Below are positions 1 to 9,426 of a stretch of 26,222 nucleotides of DNA, one piece after another. Source of the DNA: Zygnema cylindricum (lineage: Eukaryota > Streptophyta > Zygnematophyceae > Zygnematales > Zygnemataceae); assembly GCA_037447655.1 (NCBI GenBank), contig JBBHKE010002391.1, forward strand, positions 126,001 through 152,222, given 5' to 3'. Each line of letters starts with the position of its first letter. Position 1 is the first letter of the stretch. The notes under the pieces are model-generated. The model saw only the letters and a program-made list of their open reading frames with translations. It was not told where the DNA came from and did no database searches. A program made the translations under genes and the position numbers.

Positions 1-1695
1 TGGCGGCTTTAGGAAAGGGAAGTGTGTGATCCTTACCTTGAGCACATCCACTACAACCATCTATCATTTCATTATCCCCAAACTGAATGCCTTCTACTAC
101 CCCAAGCTTTTCCATTTCCCCCAACCTATCAAAATGTACACACGCCAACCGCTTATACCGAATCATCACCTTAGGAACACCAACATAGTAAGCATTTTTC
201 TTTTCATTACTCATGTTAAGCCTAAACATTCCTTGGCTACCCTTATCTGCCGTGAAGTAAACTTCATCCCCATACTTAGCTTTAAAGACTCCCTTTCTAG
301 TGAAGGTATCAAACCCTTTGCCATCTAACACAGACGCAGAGACAATTTTTTTACTCAGCTAAGGAATGTAAAGTACATCTCAGAATGTAAGAATAGAAGT
401 CTTACCCTCCACTAAGACTTTCAGATCTACTAACCCCACTAGATCTGTAGTAACCACTCTCCCATCCCCATACTCTATCTCTACACTAGGGATCTTTCTT
501 AGCTTAGTGAAGAGTTCCTTATCACGACACATATGCATGGATGCACCTGAGTCGATGATCCATCCTTCTTGTGGAGCTTCCCGAATTGCTCTAAGGGCAC
601 ACTTCTGTCTCCGTGGGATCTCTTTCTCCTCCAGACTCTCGTCAAGAAGAAGCTCCCCATCCTCGTCAGATGACTCATCCTCGATTTCTCTTGTCACTTT
701 TGTAACCACAAGAGCCTTTTTCTTCCCTCCGGAAGAACCCCCTCCATGGTTCTATTAGAGCCTCAGCTCCAACAGCTTGACACAATCTGCGATGAAGTGT
801 CTCGACTTTTGGAAAAATGACAAAGGCCCTTTGGGGGCCTCGGTCCTCTAAAATGATCTCTTTCAACTTTGTACGGTTTCTTCGAGTCCTTTCCCCATTA
901 GTCCCCTCTTGCTGCTAGAGCTTGAATACTCTTTCCTCCCCTCCTAATTTCTATTGTGTTTTCCTGCACAAGTATCATCAGGACCACTAAATTCCACTTC
1001 AATTAACTATCACTCGTTTCGTATACTCGTTAACCTATGTTTTCGTAATCGTCTGGTAACTTCATGGTGAGAGTGTTAACTTTCATCTTCGTTGTACCTG
1101 TCCACCCGACACTTTCCATCTCCATATACAAATAAGAAAGATCATTACAATAATATAACATCTTTCCTCATTTTTAAGTGTAACTGGCAAGGTTTTGCTC
1201 AACGAATTAGAGCTACTGAATAGTACCAGCTTTATAGATCTCCACCAAACTCACCCACAACTCCTCAGCCTTCTAAATGTGAAGGTGAAGGGTGGCCAAA
1301 GCTTGAGTGAGGTGCCTCAGAATGAAGTTATTGGCAGCCATGTTTACATCCTCCCACATTTGAGTATCGTTCTCCGCGGTCTTCACGGTTGCCGCTCTCG
1401 GTACCGTCGCAATAGGAGTAAGGGGTTTCTCCTTCCCTTTCCCCTTTTTGGACACACTGTTGTCCCCATCATATGCCTCTTCCGCTGAGGCAGCCGTTGC
1501 TGCAGGAAACCTTACTCCTCTAAATCCTGGTGGAGTTCCCGAAGGTGGACGTTTCACTTGTCCACTGACGATACCCCAGTATCGATTTTCGCACAAAGCT
1601 CCCATCATCATGGCTTCCCAATGGATGAACCCTGATCCATTGAAGTTGGGCACCCTAGAGGGTGGGCCAATAACCTGCAATTCTGTGTCCTCCAT
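1..1695 (-). pseudogene. Ty1/copia family-1 element A: decayed gag, protease and start of integrase
   Basis: This is a retrotransposon polyprotein read from 1695 down and cut by the left window edge. The Gag start (1693-1695) leads into a Gag N-terminus with the motifs GPPSRVPNFNGSG and WGIVSGQVKRP. The same order occurs in the sister copy at 16222-17556. Gag coding is broken by stops below about 1273. The zinc-knuckle area (about 800-840) is frame-shifted and its cysteine box is damaged. The aspartic protease motif IIDSGASMHMC is readable, with the catalytic Asp at 551-553. Two in-frame stops follow in the DVLYIP region: TGA at 380-382 and TAG at 359-361. The frame then continues through a GAG-pre-integrase-like segment ending near position 1 in CSGCAQGKDHTLPFP, the second half of the HHCC zinc site. 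I see the motifs directly; the copia assignment follows from the gag-protease-integrase order. It is a dead copy. Confidence 0.85.
1663..1675 (-). other. Primer-binding site of copia A (half initiator tRNA-Met type)
   Basis: The minus strand reads GGTTATTGGCCCA directly after the LTR end. The complement of the anticodon loop and flanking stem of eukaryotic initiator tRNA-Met is GGTTATGGGCCCA, so 12 of 13 bases match, and the mismatch falls on the first anticodon base. Internal half-tRNA priming is known from Drosophila copia and yeast Ty5. The tRNA sequence is from memory of the conserved family; priming itself is inferred. Confidence 0.65.
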
Positions 1696-2680
1696 TGGAC
1701 CACAGAATACGGAAAACCTCTAGTTAGTATTTAACTAGCCCACTTCAAGCCACAACCAATGTTGTCTAGGAAAGCAAAATGATAGTTTGACTGCAACCCT
1801 GTGCAGCTTGGACTCCCTTGAGTCCGTAGCAAAAAGAATCACTGAAAACGGCCAACTAGCCAATAAGTTATGCGCCGGCAAAAATGCCAATTTATACAAG
1901 GCTCTTTTAGAGAAAGAGGTGACTACCTACCAAAACTTCCTAAGTTCTAAATATCTCTCATAACCCCTATCTACTGAAGTACGAACCAATCATATAAGTG
2001 TAAAGTACAGAAAAGGTACTACGGCCGATGTCTTTTCTGTACGGCCGATGTACGACAAGGCTACTGAGTGGACGCGTGTCACTTTTCCACTCGTTCGTAT
2101 ATTCTCCAAAATTCTCGCGACCACATGTCATCCTTCCACGCGGCGCTAGGTCATGTCACGTCCATAAAAGCCAAAGTGACCATTCGGCGATCTCGGCGAT
2201 GATGTGCGCTGTCTAATTAAATCCAACATTGAATGGCGACCGTTGAAACAAATGTCCGATTCATTTGTTTCGTGCGAAATGACGTTCGCACTAAACCTTA
2301 ACAAGTTCTGTATTCATTCGTCCATATTTCAGTTAAATGGTTTCAGTATTATACAATAGTTTAAATAATTATCAAACCTTATATCTCTTAACGGATTTCT
2401 ACGACAGATTGGTTAGAGCTAACGGCTACGCCGCGCTCTGCCGGTCGGGGGTTCGAGTCATGTCGGACTCAACCTTTTGTTTAGAGTGACTTAAGTCACT
2501 CTTTAGTCCTTCCTATGGAGCTGAGGCAGCCATGCCTCCATCGCTCTCTCTCTCTTTCAGTGATTATAACAAGTATAAGGGCAAGAGAGAAGAGATGGAG
2601 GCTAATTGCCTGCATTTTTTTTATCTGTTTCCGCTAATTATTTTAGACCTAGAAAATACCAAAAACTACTTATTTCAACA
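1676..2680 (-). repeat. Family-1 copia 5' LTR, copy A (1005 bp)
   Basis: On the minus strand the LTR starts TGTTGAAATAAG at 2680 and ends in CAGAATTGCA at 1676, followed at once by the primer-binding site. The ends were set by alignment with the solo LTR at 20059-21462. Blocks shared with the other copies include ACTCCCTTGAGT followed by AAGAATCACTGAAAA (about 1812-1850), a short hairpin-rich block around 2010-2060, a tRNA-like segment, and CTAGAAAATAC near the outer end. The flank 2681-2685 (AGAAC) should be one copy of the target duplication, but the other copy lies outside the window. The LTR abuts gypsy integrase DNA, so element A probably inserted into it. Confidence 0.8.
2400..2473 (+). 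other. tRNA-like segment in LTR A
   Basis: The plus strand (antisense to the element) has a D-arm-like GGTTAGAGC, then ACGGCTACGCCG, then a B-box-like GGTTCGAGTC. It sits at the same place as better preserved versions in the other three LTR copies. In this copy the 3' half of the T stem no longer pairs, so it is degenerate. Confidence 0.5.
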
Positions 2681-2685
2681 AGAAC

Positions 2686-3060
2686 TTCACTCCCTCCCCA
2701 TCCGGGGGATGTTTTACTGATGGTCGTTGGATCTGCTCGGACCACTTCCAATCAGCTAGAGGGGAAACCGTTTTGTCTTGGTAATGATTAAACACTTCTC
2801 CAAATGGATCGAATCGGTGGTTCTTCCCGGAAGGAGTCTAAAGCAATCGCGGACGCATTCTTATAGAGAGTGTTGTCCCAATTTGGAGCTCCAGTTGAAG
2901 TTCTAACTGTTCAGGGGTCCGAATTTGCCAGAGAATTATTCTAACATTTTAGAGAAGTGTCTCATTTACCACCGATTGACCAGCCGAGACCACCCCCAAG
3001 CCGACGGCTTGGCCGAAAGGTGCGTACAGACAGTGAAACGTGGCATTTTTTGCATAATAG
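2686..3060 (+). pseudogene. Ty3/gypsy integrase fragment (second gypsy lineage)
   Basis: Spread over three shifted frames, the translation shows an integrase core. WSLDLLGPLP holds the first catalytic Asp (from 2721), followed by RGNRFVLVMI and FSKWIE, then RVLSQFGAPVEVLT with QGSEF, then TSRDHPQADGLAERCVQTVK (about 2970-3040) with the catalytic Glu in the AER part. The second catalytic Asp, expected in a T-D-Q-G motif, reads Val here (TVQG). There are also in-frame stops, for example TAG after LLGPLPIS and TAA after ARELF. The order of motifs is that of gypsy integrases. It differs from the chromovirus integrase at 23.8-24.2 kb, so it is another lineage. No protease, reverse transcriptase or LTR of this element is in the window. 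Confidence 0.75.
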
Positions 3061-3093
3061 AGAGTCCTTACAAAAAAAATCAGAATTTGCAAG

Positions 3094-3792
3094 ATGGAGA
3101 AAAGTGGAACGAGGGAATTGGAGACACTTCCAATAGAAGTCATCAAGCAACAATGCAAGTCAATTTCTTCAAATATTAAAGATAAAGGGAGGGGATAGAT
3201 CAAAACTCACCATATCGAGCCAAAGAGCACAGAGATAGTGGGAGAAGTGAAGTCCCTCACTCAAAAATCCATCAATCCGCTAGCTATGTTAACTCAACCT
3301 GTACACAACTTCAAGATGTTAAAAACATTGGAAAAGGAAGAGCACTTCAAGATGTTAGAAACATTGGAAAAGGAAAAGCAGGGAGAAGGCAACATCATCA
3401 AATTTAGGACATTCAAGGATACACTGTTAGCAGATTTCACTAGAAAACATGCAATGAGGAACATGCTTGAGGACAAATACAATGAACAAACTCAAGGGAA
3501 ATTACCTCAAAGTTTTCAGAATCCGACCAGTAAGAAAACTGCTCCAGATCCGAAAGAGAAGGAGCAAAACAAGAACATGGCAGTGGAAGCAGTGAGTAGG
3601 AGCACTCTCAAATGTGAAATAGGAGCACTCTCAAAAGGTGAAATTATGCAGTGTCGAGCGTGCCTGAGTAACGTAAGGGAAGGTGTCGAGCGTGCCCGAA
3701 AACCCCAAGGGGAGGGCCCACAGCCCAAAGTGGTTGGCCTCGGATTCCTGCAAAGAACCCCCCCAAAAGCGAAAGGCTTCACAAAAAAATGA
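3094..3792 (+). pseudogene. Hypothetical lysine-rich reading frame, unrecognised
   Basis: One frame runs from ATG 3094-3096 to TGA 3790-3792, broken once by TAG at 3196-3198. The part after the stop is about 184 codons long. It is rich in Lys, Glu and Gln and contains an imperfect internal repeat of about 12 residues (FKMLKTLEKEEH then FKMLETLEKEKQ, about 3313-3380). The 3' part has short DNA repeats: AGGAGCACTCTCAAA twice near 3598-3640 and GTGTCGAGCGTGCC twice near 3652-3697. I see no zinc knuckle, catalytic motif, signal peptide or membrane segment. It follows the gypsy integrase scrap, so it could be a 3' part of that element, a captured host exon or chance. The length and bias favour former coding; the function is unknown. 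Confidence 0.4.
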
Positions 3793-4281
3793 TCATGCCC
3801 ACTGCGGACCCCCCATCCTTCCCATAAATATGCATTCAAAGATAAGAGAGATACCTAAACCGGGAGTAAGAGTAAGTGCATGGGAAGACGAAAAGATCTC
3901 ACCTCCCCCTTCCTTTCCCATTTGGCTGGGGAAAGGGATTTGGGTTCTCGATAATCGGGTCGGTGCCTCAATTTCATTACTTATCCACAGGAAGTCTATA
4001 GCATTTGTTCCCTCAAAACCCACTGTTTCGATACAAGGAAGTTGTAGTTTTACTCCGGGAAGCTCACGCCAAAGCAAAAGAAACTACAAGTGGATACACA
4101 AATGTACAACCACGTTGACATATAGAAATAAATAGGAATGGTTGTTTCAGATTTAACAATATAACCTTGACCACAGAAATAAAATATAAGATGGAAGATA
4201 TAAAAGATGGTGAAGCAAACTTAACATACCCCGGCAATTTAGGATGACAAAGAGAAAAAGGCAAACTCTCTCCCGATGGTA
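3793..4281. other. Unassigned interval
   Basis: Open frames of 94 (minus) and 150 (plus) codons overlap here but show no recognisable motif and contradict each other. There is a purine-rich stretch near 4247-4262, about 20 bp before the LTR at 4282, which is too far for a standard polypurine tract. Confidence 0.4.
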
Positions 4282-4750
4282 TGTTGATATTTGAGTATTT
4301 TCTAGGTCTGTATTAGGATAGAAAAAGAGCTAAGGCGGTTTGCCTCTAACTCCCCTTCTCCAAGCCCCCACACTTGCTGTAGTCACTGAAGGCTGGAAAG
4401 GGAGCTAGAGCCATGGCTACCTAAACTCTCTAGAGAAGACAGGAAGTGAATTAGGTAGATTTAACAAAATGTACTTGACGGACCCAGGTATTGAACCTGG
4501 AACCTGCCGTCCGACAAGTCGGCGTAGCCGTCGCCTTTAACCGTTAAACCTAAAACTAGTGTTACATTACATTAGGTTTGATTACACTTTAAATTGTTAC
4601 GCGTAGACTAAATCGTTTAGAGGGGAAATAGGACTTAGAAAATTTTGGGTAAGTAGCTGCCTCTCCCAGAGAGCACCTTGTATAAATGGCAAACTTTGGC
4701 CAGCCATAACTATCAATTTACTTGACCATTTTCAGTGATTCTTTTTGCTG
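4282..4750 (+). repeat. Family-1 copia LTR fragment, copy D (5' portion)
   Basis: It starts TGTTGATATTTGAGTATTTT at 4282, the same terminus as the other family-1 LTRs but on the plus strand. Shared blocks follow: CTAGGTC, the segment around GCCATGGCT, the tRNA-like segment, and the TCAATTTACTTGACCATTTT block, which matches the solo LTR closely on the opposite strand. Similarity fades after about 4750 (GATTCTTTTTGCTGC). The expected LTR end and primer-binding site are not found before 5045, so the copy is truncated or strongly diverged. TGGTA (4277-4281) would be its 5' target duplication. The 4751-5045 stretch has no recognised content. Confidence 0.7.
4476..4552 (-). other. tRNA-like segment in LTR D (best preserved T arm)
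   Basis: On the minus strand a perfect 5-bp T stem (CCAGG / CCTGG) closes a 7-nt loop TTCAATA (4484-4500). It is followed directly by GTCCGTC plus A, the geometry of a tRNA acceptor 3' strand and discriminator base. Upstream lies GGTTAAAGG, like a D arm. The 5' acceptor strand is not recognisable. The T arm and acceptor spacing are seen; origin from a tRNA is inferred. Confidence 0.6.
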
Positions 4751-5045
4751 CGGGAGCCTCTACAATGTACCCCCTGTTGTCCATAGCCATTTTCAGCCAT
4801 GGATTTACCCTCGGAAGCACCACAGACTACCCCAAAAACATCCTACTTTGAATCCACTCTGAATTCTACAGAATAAACAAAACAGGCTGAAACTATATGA
4901 ACAGATATTTTTTAGGCCACTCAGTATCCCCAATTTTTTTCATATAATAATACCGAACAGACTTATCACATCCCCCAGTCAAAGTTGCAGAAAAACAGTC
5001 TGCCCGAACTTTGATAAATCGGGCCAACTTCACAATGAAGCCCCG

Positions 5046-5608
5046 AGAATCCGAAGAAAACAGATTGGGAAGCTGCAAAGCGAGTTATGCGATACCTAGT
5101 TGGGACCAGGAATTTACATCTTAACTTGGGAGGATCAAGTGTAACAATCGGAACCTGGAGTGATGCGAGCTATGGAGACATTCCTAGTCGAAAGTCAACT
5201 ACCGGATATGTGGTACAGATTGGAAATGGAACGTGTTGTTGGAGTAACAAACTTCAAAAGGTGACTGCCCAATCGACGATGGAGGCAGAATATATGGCAG
5301 CAAGCGCGACAGTAAAGGAATTACTATGGGTGAAATCAATTTTACAAGAACTAGGATTTATGCAAATAGGTCCACAAATTGTTTGGTGTGATAATCAGGC
5401 AGCTATTTCAATTGCTTCAAATCCATGTCATCATTTCAAAACCAAACACATGGACATTAGGCTTCATTTCGTTAGAGAAAAGGTCTTCTCAAAAATTATA
5501 AAATTGCAATATCTACCAGACTCGAAGATGGTGGCAGACATGCTAACCAAAGCCTTACCTGCTCCAAAGTTAGAATACTACAAAGAAGCATGTGGTCTAA
5601 GTGACTGA
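5046..5608 (+). pseudogene. Ty1/copia family-2 RNase H fragment (C-terminal end of pol)
   Basis: This is the C-terminal piece of a copia polyprotein: NWEAAKRVMRYLVGT, then RNase H with TWSDASYGD (Asp), STMEAEYMAAS (Glu) and VWCDNQAAISIAS (Asp), then FVREKVFSKII and ADMLTKALPAPKLEYY. It ends in TGA at 5606-5608. The left end is abrupt: similarity to the second copy at 12664-13217 starts at about 5046. By eye the two copies are the same over about 550 bp except for one or two bases at the very left. Unlike that copy, this one keeps the natural end of pol, followed by a polypurine tract. It lacks the rest of the element, so it cannot work alone. Confidence 0.88.
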
Positions 5609-5619
5609 GAGTCCAAAGT

Positions 5620-5630
5620 TTAGGGGGAGT
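5620..5630 (+). other. Polypurine tract of copia family 2
   Basis: TTAGGGGGAGT lies 12 bp after the pol stop and just before a TG-starting sequence. This is the usual place and form of the copia plus-strand primer (a run of G in purines next to the 3' LTR). Confidence 0.7.
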
Positions 5631-5632
5631 AT

Positions 5633-6300
5633 TGTTTTTGGGAAACTATGGACTCTCAGCGATGAGATAATCTCGTCGCTGGAGTAGCGATGAACAGCGA
5701 CGAAACAATTTCTACCGACGTAACAGAATTTCACGCGAAACTGAATTTCATGCGCACTAAATGAAACACTAAGTTACGGTTGAAAGTCAACGCGAATTTT
5801 ACGGACTGGTCGGCAAACAAATTCCTTATTGGCGTAGGAGAAAGTCAGTGGTAAACTTACCACCAGGTATACCTTGTCGTAGTGCGTAGTAGTGCTGAAA
5901 ACAATACTGTACAGTTTTAGTGGAACCGACAGTATGATAGTGCGCCCACAGTGGTCATATTAGTAGTTAGGAGATAAGATAGGCATATTGGTATAAATTA
6001 GGACTTCAACATTTAGAAACTTAACTTGTACAAGTTCACAAAGGAAAGTGACATTTAAAGGCTATCTTTTTGTGTATGTCATTTTGTGAATGATCAGAGT
6101 TTGTGCTTGAAACTTTGTCAGTATATTATGTTAAGTATGAGCTCTAACTGAGCTGTGTTGTAAGCCTAAGTGGCTTATGCTGTGTTAAGTGCAAAGTGTT
6201 CAAAGTGAGCATTTGTGTGGTACTTCTGGGTTGCCTTTTGCTGAATTAAATGGGTGACTCTGTAGCTAATGGTAGTGTCCCTGTTGCTGCAGAGCAACAC
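5633..6300 (+). repeat. Family-2 copia 3' LTR (right end uncertain)
   Basis: It begins TGTTTTTGGGAAAC directly after the polypurine tract. An 11-bp hairpin (CAGCGATGAGA / TCTCGTCGCTG, one wobble pair) lies at 5659-5683. A TATA-box-like TATAAATT occurs at 5992-5999, with possible transcript start downstream. No second LTR of this family is in the window, so the end cannot be set. The stretch up to AGAGCAACACA near 6301 is a guess. Confidence 0.5.
5992..5999 (+). promoter_or_regulatory. Candidate TATA box in family-2 LTR
   Basis: TATAAATT lies about 360 bp into the LTR, a usual distance for the U3 promoter of a copia LTR. Only the motif is seen. Confidence 0.35.
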
Positions 6301-6312
6301 AAACCGTGTGGA

Positions 6313-6510
6313 CAGTGGGATACCAAGTGCAGCAAACTGTGAACAGTGGATACCAAGTGGATGGCATTGTACTTTTGATGGTCGTTCATTAGAACCTTTA
6401 GCTGTACGTGAGATTCTTTTTACGTTTGACGTGTACATCGCGCACATCGTCTAGCGCGCACATCTTCCACTTTGTACATCGTGCACATCAGCCAGTGGGT
6501 ACATCGCGCA
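6313..6510 (+). repeat. Short direct repeats
   Basis: ACAGTGG(G)ATACCAAGTG occurs twice (about 6314 and 6343). GTACATCGYGCACATC occurs three times between about 6431 and 6515, with a diverged GCGCACATC between them. The last unit forms the left arm of the hairpin at 6503-6572. Confidence 0.7.
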
Positions 6511-6572
6511 CATCGTCCAGTGTGAAGAAACTTGGCAAAGAGAGTCTCTTCACACTGGACGATGTGCGCGAT
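6503..6572. repeat. Perfect inverted repeat, 26-bp stem with 18-nt loop
   Basis: The left arm 6503-6528 (ATCGCGCACATCGTCCAGTG and on) and the right arm 6547-6572 are exact reverse complements. The loop is AACTTGGCAAAGAGAGTC. The left arm is made of the local GCGCACATC repeat, so the hairpin could have arisen by inversion of one repeat unit. No coding frame uses it. Confidence 0.85.
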
Positions 6573-6599
6573 TGCTTCTTGAATCGAAAAAAATGAAAA

Positions 6600-8095
6600 A
6601 TCTAACGGTCAATACTTACGCCTATAATATTGGAGCCATCTAGTAAACATGTTTTGTCTGACAAAAAAAAAATGGTACGAATGTGTACGAAACTGTACGA
6701 CGTCAGTAAACAACCCCACTTTTCCTCTAATAGAAGTTCACCCTTAGGGTATACTTCTGTACATTGAGTTCAATACCTTATGTTTAAAATTATAGTGTTG
6801 TGTATCGGTAAGGATTTGCCGATAACCGATATGGACATTTTTTCGGGTACCCGATAATCGATATAATGGCACGATACATCGCCATTGGGGTTATCGCTGA
6901 TGAATAACTAGTATTTATCGGTTATTATCGGCGATAATACCGATATCGATAACTATCTGCGATAGTTGTACGGACCGTACAAATAAATATGGTGGCTGTA
7001 AATGGCGGCAGTCTGACAAATGTGTTCAATACATAGATGTCCCGTGCGCATATTACGCACGGTATAAACTAACGAATACTATGTATGGTACGCATCAAAC
7101 GATAATGAAAAGAAAATAAAATGTGTACCTTACTTTGTACCTGTACAATATTTTTATCATTACGTATAGTGTCTGTCTCTGTTCATACATTTTAGGGCTA
7201 TTTTACGGGATTTTTTAATGTTTGTAAGGTACATTGCCGTACGTTCTTTTACATTTCAGTACGGTTGCCGTAAATATTATGTACTATTAGGTTTTTTGTG
7301 GTCCACTTTCATACAATTTCGTACAATTCTGATAAATTTCCGTACTTTTTAAATTTTTTAAGGATTTTCTAAGATTACATTTTCGTACGTTTTTGTACAT
7401 GGTCCGTACAGCGAAATTTACACAAATTTTACGAAAAGTATGAAAAAAAAACGATACTACGTAGTTTTTATAAAAAAGTTGAAATCCGTATGAATTGGAC
7501 ATCGACGGTTCAGTCTGCTCAGTTCGTCTATTCGTTTTTTTTTTTTTTAAGTTTGATTCTCAAATTTTACAATGTATTTTCTTTTTTGTTTTGGTAGTAT
7601 AGGTTTAGAACTATAAAGTATTATTTCAAATTTTTCTACGTTTACGTGATGCGCCGTAATACGATCTCTTACCTCTCATAAAAATCCCATTATTACTTCA
7701 CATTTCCACCACACATTCCACACATTGGAAAAAACACATCCACATTGGAAAGCACTAACATAAGGATAAACTTTAAATTAGAACAAGCTTCTGTCCACAT
7801 AACATTAGCTTGGTCTCTTGCCCTCGTGGCTCAACCATTCTTTTAAAGTGTTTTCCTCTACTCTCCACTCTTGAATAATTGTATCTCTTAACAACTAAAA
7901 CACTTCTTAGTTAGTAAGAGATTTCAATGCAAAAATGCCACTTCTCCAGTTTGGTTTTAATTGCTCGAACCAAGATCAGTCGTAATTTCCACCAACTTTT
8001 CCCAAAGGAAAAGACGTCTACTTTTCTCTTAGACTTCACCATTTATCCATCATCGCCCTAGACCAGCCAGGCCAGAGTCAACGCGCTCCGTTAAA
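6600..8095. other. Non-coding AT-rich interval, dense in GTAC
   Basis: No convincing coding frame or RNA gene is present. About 20 GTAC tetramers lie between 6670 and 7410. There are poly-A/T runs near 6660, 7440 and 7535. TATCG-rich sequence at 6791-6960 shares its start with 9262-9335. Confidence 0.6.
6791..6862 (+). repeat. Repeated TATCG-rich element end, copy 1
   Basis: AGTGTTGTGTATCGG ... CCGATA ... TACCCGATAATCGATATA is alignable with 9262-9335 over about 70 bp in the same orientation. An AGTGTTGGG-type start followed by ATCG-rich sequence resembles termini of some hAT DNA transposons. I found no matching inverted end or 8-bp duplication, so the class is open. Confidence 0.4.
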
Positions 8096-8102
8096 CAGGT
8101 TT

Positions 8103-8557
8103 TCAATGTGCAAACCGCCGTACGGATGGCATAATCTAATATTGCCAACCGTCAGTGTGCATACCGCCGTACGGTTGGCGTAACCTAACATTGCCACCCG
8201 TCGGTGTGCAAACCGCTGTACGGATGGCATAATCTAACATTGCCAACCGTTGGTGTGCACCGCCGTACGGATGACATATTTTAACATTGCCGTGCGTCGT
8301 TGTGCAGATTGCAGTGCGTTGTTGTGAAGACCGCCGTATGGATGGTGTAATTTAATGTTGATGTGCGTCGTTGTGCAGACCGGCGTACGGATGGTGTAAT
8401 TAAACGTTGTCGTGCGTCGTTGTGCAGATCGCCGTACGGATGGGCTAATGTAACATTGCCGTGTGTCGTTGTGCAGATCGCCGTACCGTTGGCATAATGT
8501 AACATTGCCGTGCGTCGTTGTGCACACCGCATTACGGATAGCGTAATGTATCATTAA
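8103..8557. repeat. Tandem array, 49-bp unit, about nine copies
   Basis: The landmark CCGCCGTACGG (with variants) recurs at 8115, 8164, 8213, 8260, 8331, 8380, 8429, 8478 and 8527. Seven of the eight steps are 47 or 49 bp and one is 71 bp, owing to an extra 22 bp near 8305-8330. Units carry GTGTGCA or TTGTGCA and TAACATTGCC. Being 49 bp, the unit is not a multiple of three, so the open frames over it are artefacts. It is a minisatellite with no seen function. Confidence 0.9.
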
Positions 8558-8559
8558 TT

Positions 8560-9260
8560 TGGGTTATTGAAATTTTGATTTTTTTTCTTAAATAGGATAC
8601 ATGATTTTAATTTTTCCTTTACTTTAATTAAGGTACCGTACAAAATAGCGTAAAGAACGAAAGTACTATAAAATCTAAATAGTGTGGTGTACGGTCTATG
8701 CCATACCGTACATAAATGCTCCTTTTCAAGTGATTTTTTTACAAAAAATGAATTAATGTTGACGCGCACGCATAAGAACGTGCGCTAAAAAAACGGGATT
8801 ATTCAGACACGTAAAGTAGTCTGACATGTACGGATATTTAATTTCACGACGGCGTACCATTTCTAATACTTTGTATGGATACATATTTCAATGTATATAA
8901 TCGTACGACGAATAATCCATTTTTGTTGTTCCCAAATTAGCATAATGTCGAAATTAGAATACATTATTACAAATTAGAAAAAAAAAATCAAATTCTTATC
9001 TAGCATCAATTACCTTAAATTTTCTTCAACACTATTTAAACTTTGACACTAATAACAATTCGCGGTGTAGCGTTGCTGTGCGTCTGTAGTACGGGCATGA
9101 TAAACTAGACAGGGTACATGCCCGTGTAACGAGCGTTGATTTACTAGTATTTTAAAACACAACTCCAAATCGTGCGATTCTTTCGCGGACGTCTACCAAA
9201 TTCAAAACTCTATATTCGTAACAGTTATATACCCATTTACGAACAAGTTCGATCCACTGT
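8560..9260. other. Non-coding interval, nothing recognised
   Basis: AT-rich sequence with more GTAC/CGTAC motifs (for example around 8632-8710 and 8860-8905). No open frame with protein motifs, RNA gene or clear repeat was seen. Confidence 0.5.
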
Positions 9261-9261
9261 T

Positions 9262-9335
9262 ACTAGTGTTGGGTATCGAGGACCTATAGCCGATATTCGA
9301 TATTATCGAATTTTAGCTACCCGATAATCGATATA
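9262..9335 (+). repeat. Repeated TATCG-rich element end, copy 2
   Basis: AGTGTTGGGTATCGAGG ... GCCGATATTCGATATTATCG ... TACCCGATAATCGATATA matches the segment at 6791-6862. What follows (9340-9426) is homopolymer-rich and runs into the C28/G28 palindrome. Confidence 0.4.
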
Positions 9336-9426
9336 TCGAGACCATGTACGGAGAATCTAAATATCCAGATTTTTTTTTTTTTTTTCCGGATTTTTATTAT
9401 TTTTCCGGATTTTTTTTTTCCAAAAG

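Noticed and set aside
2400-2473. Functional tRNA gene
   Set aside because: The T stem does not pair in this copy and no 5' acceptor strand is present in any of the four copies, so I call only tRNA-like LTR segments.
2532-2791. Small plus-strand frames in the LTR A end region
   Set aside because: They lie across the LTR end and the integrase scrap, without motifs; the real content is the LTR terminus and gypsy integrase in other frames.
3683-4135. 150-codon plus-strand frame and a 94-codon minus-strand frame on the same DNA
   Set aside because: Neither has a motif or coding bias I can defend, and they exclude each other.
4893-5078. 61-codon minus-strand frame before the RNase H fragment
   Set aside because: No family signal; it crosses the junction of unrelated segments.
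8234-8554. Minus-strand frames of 83 and 106 codons with repeated residues
   Set aside because: They follow the 49-bp tandem array; the unit length is not a multiple of three and each frame shows the same DNA repeat.
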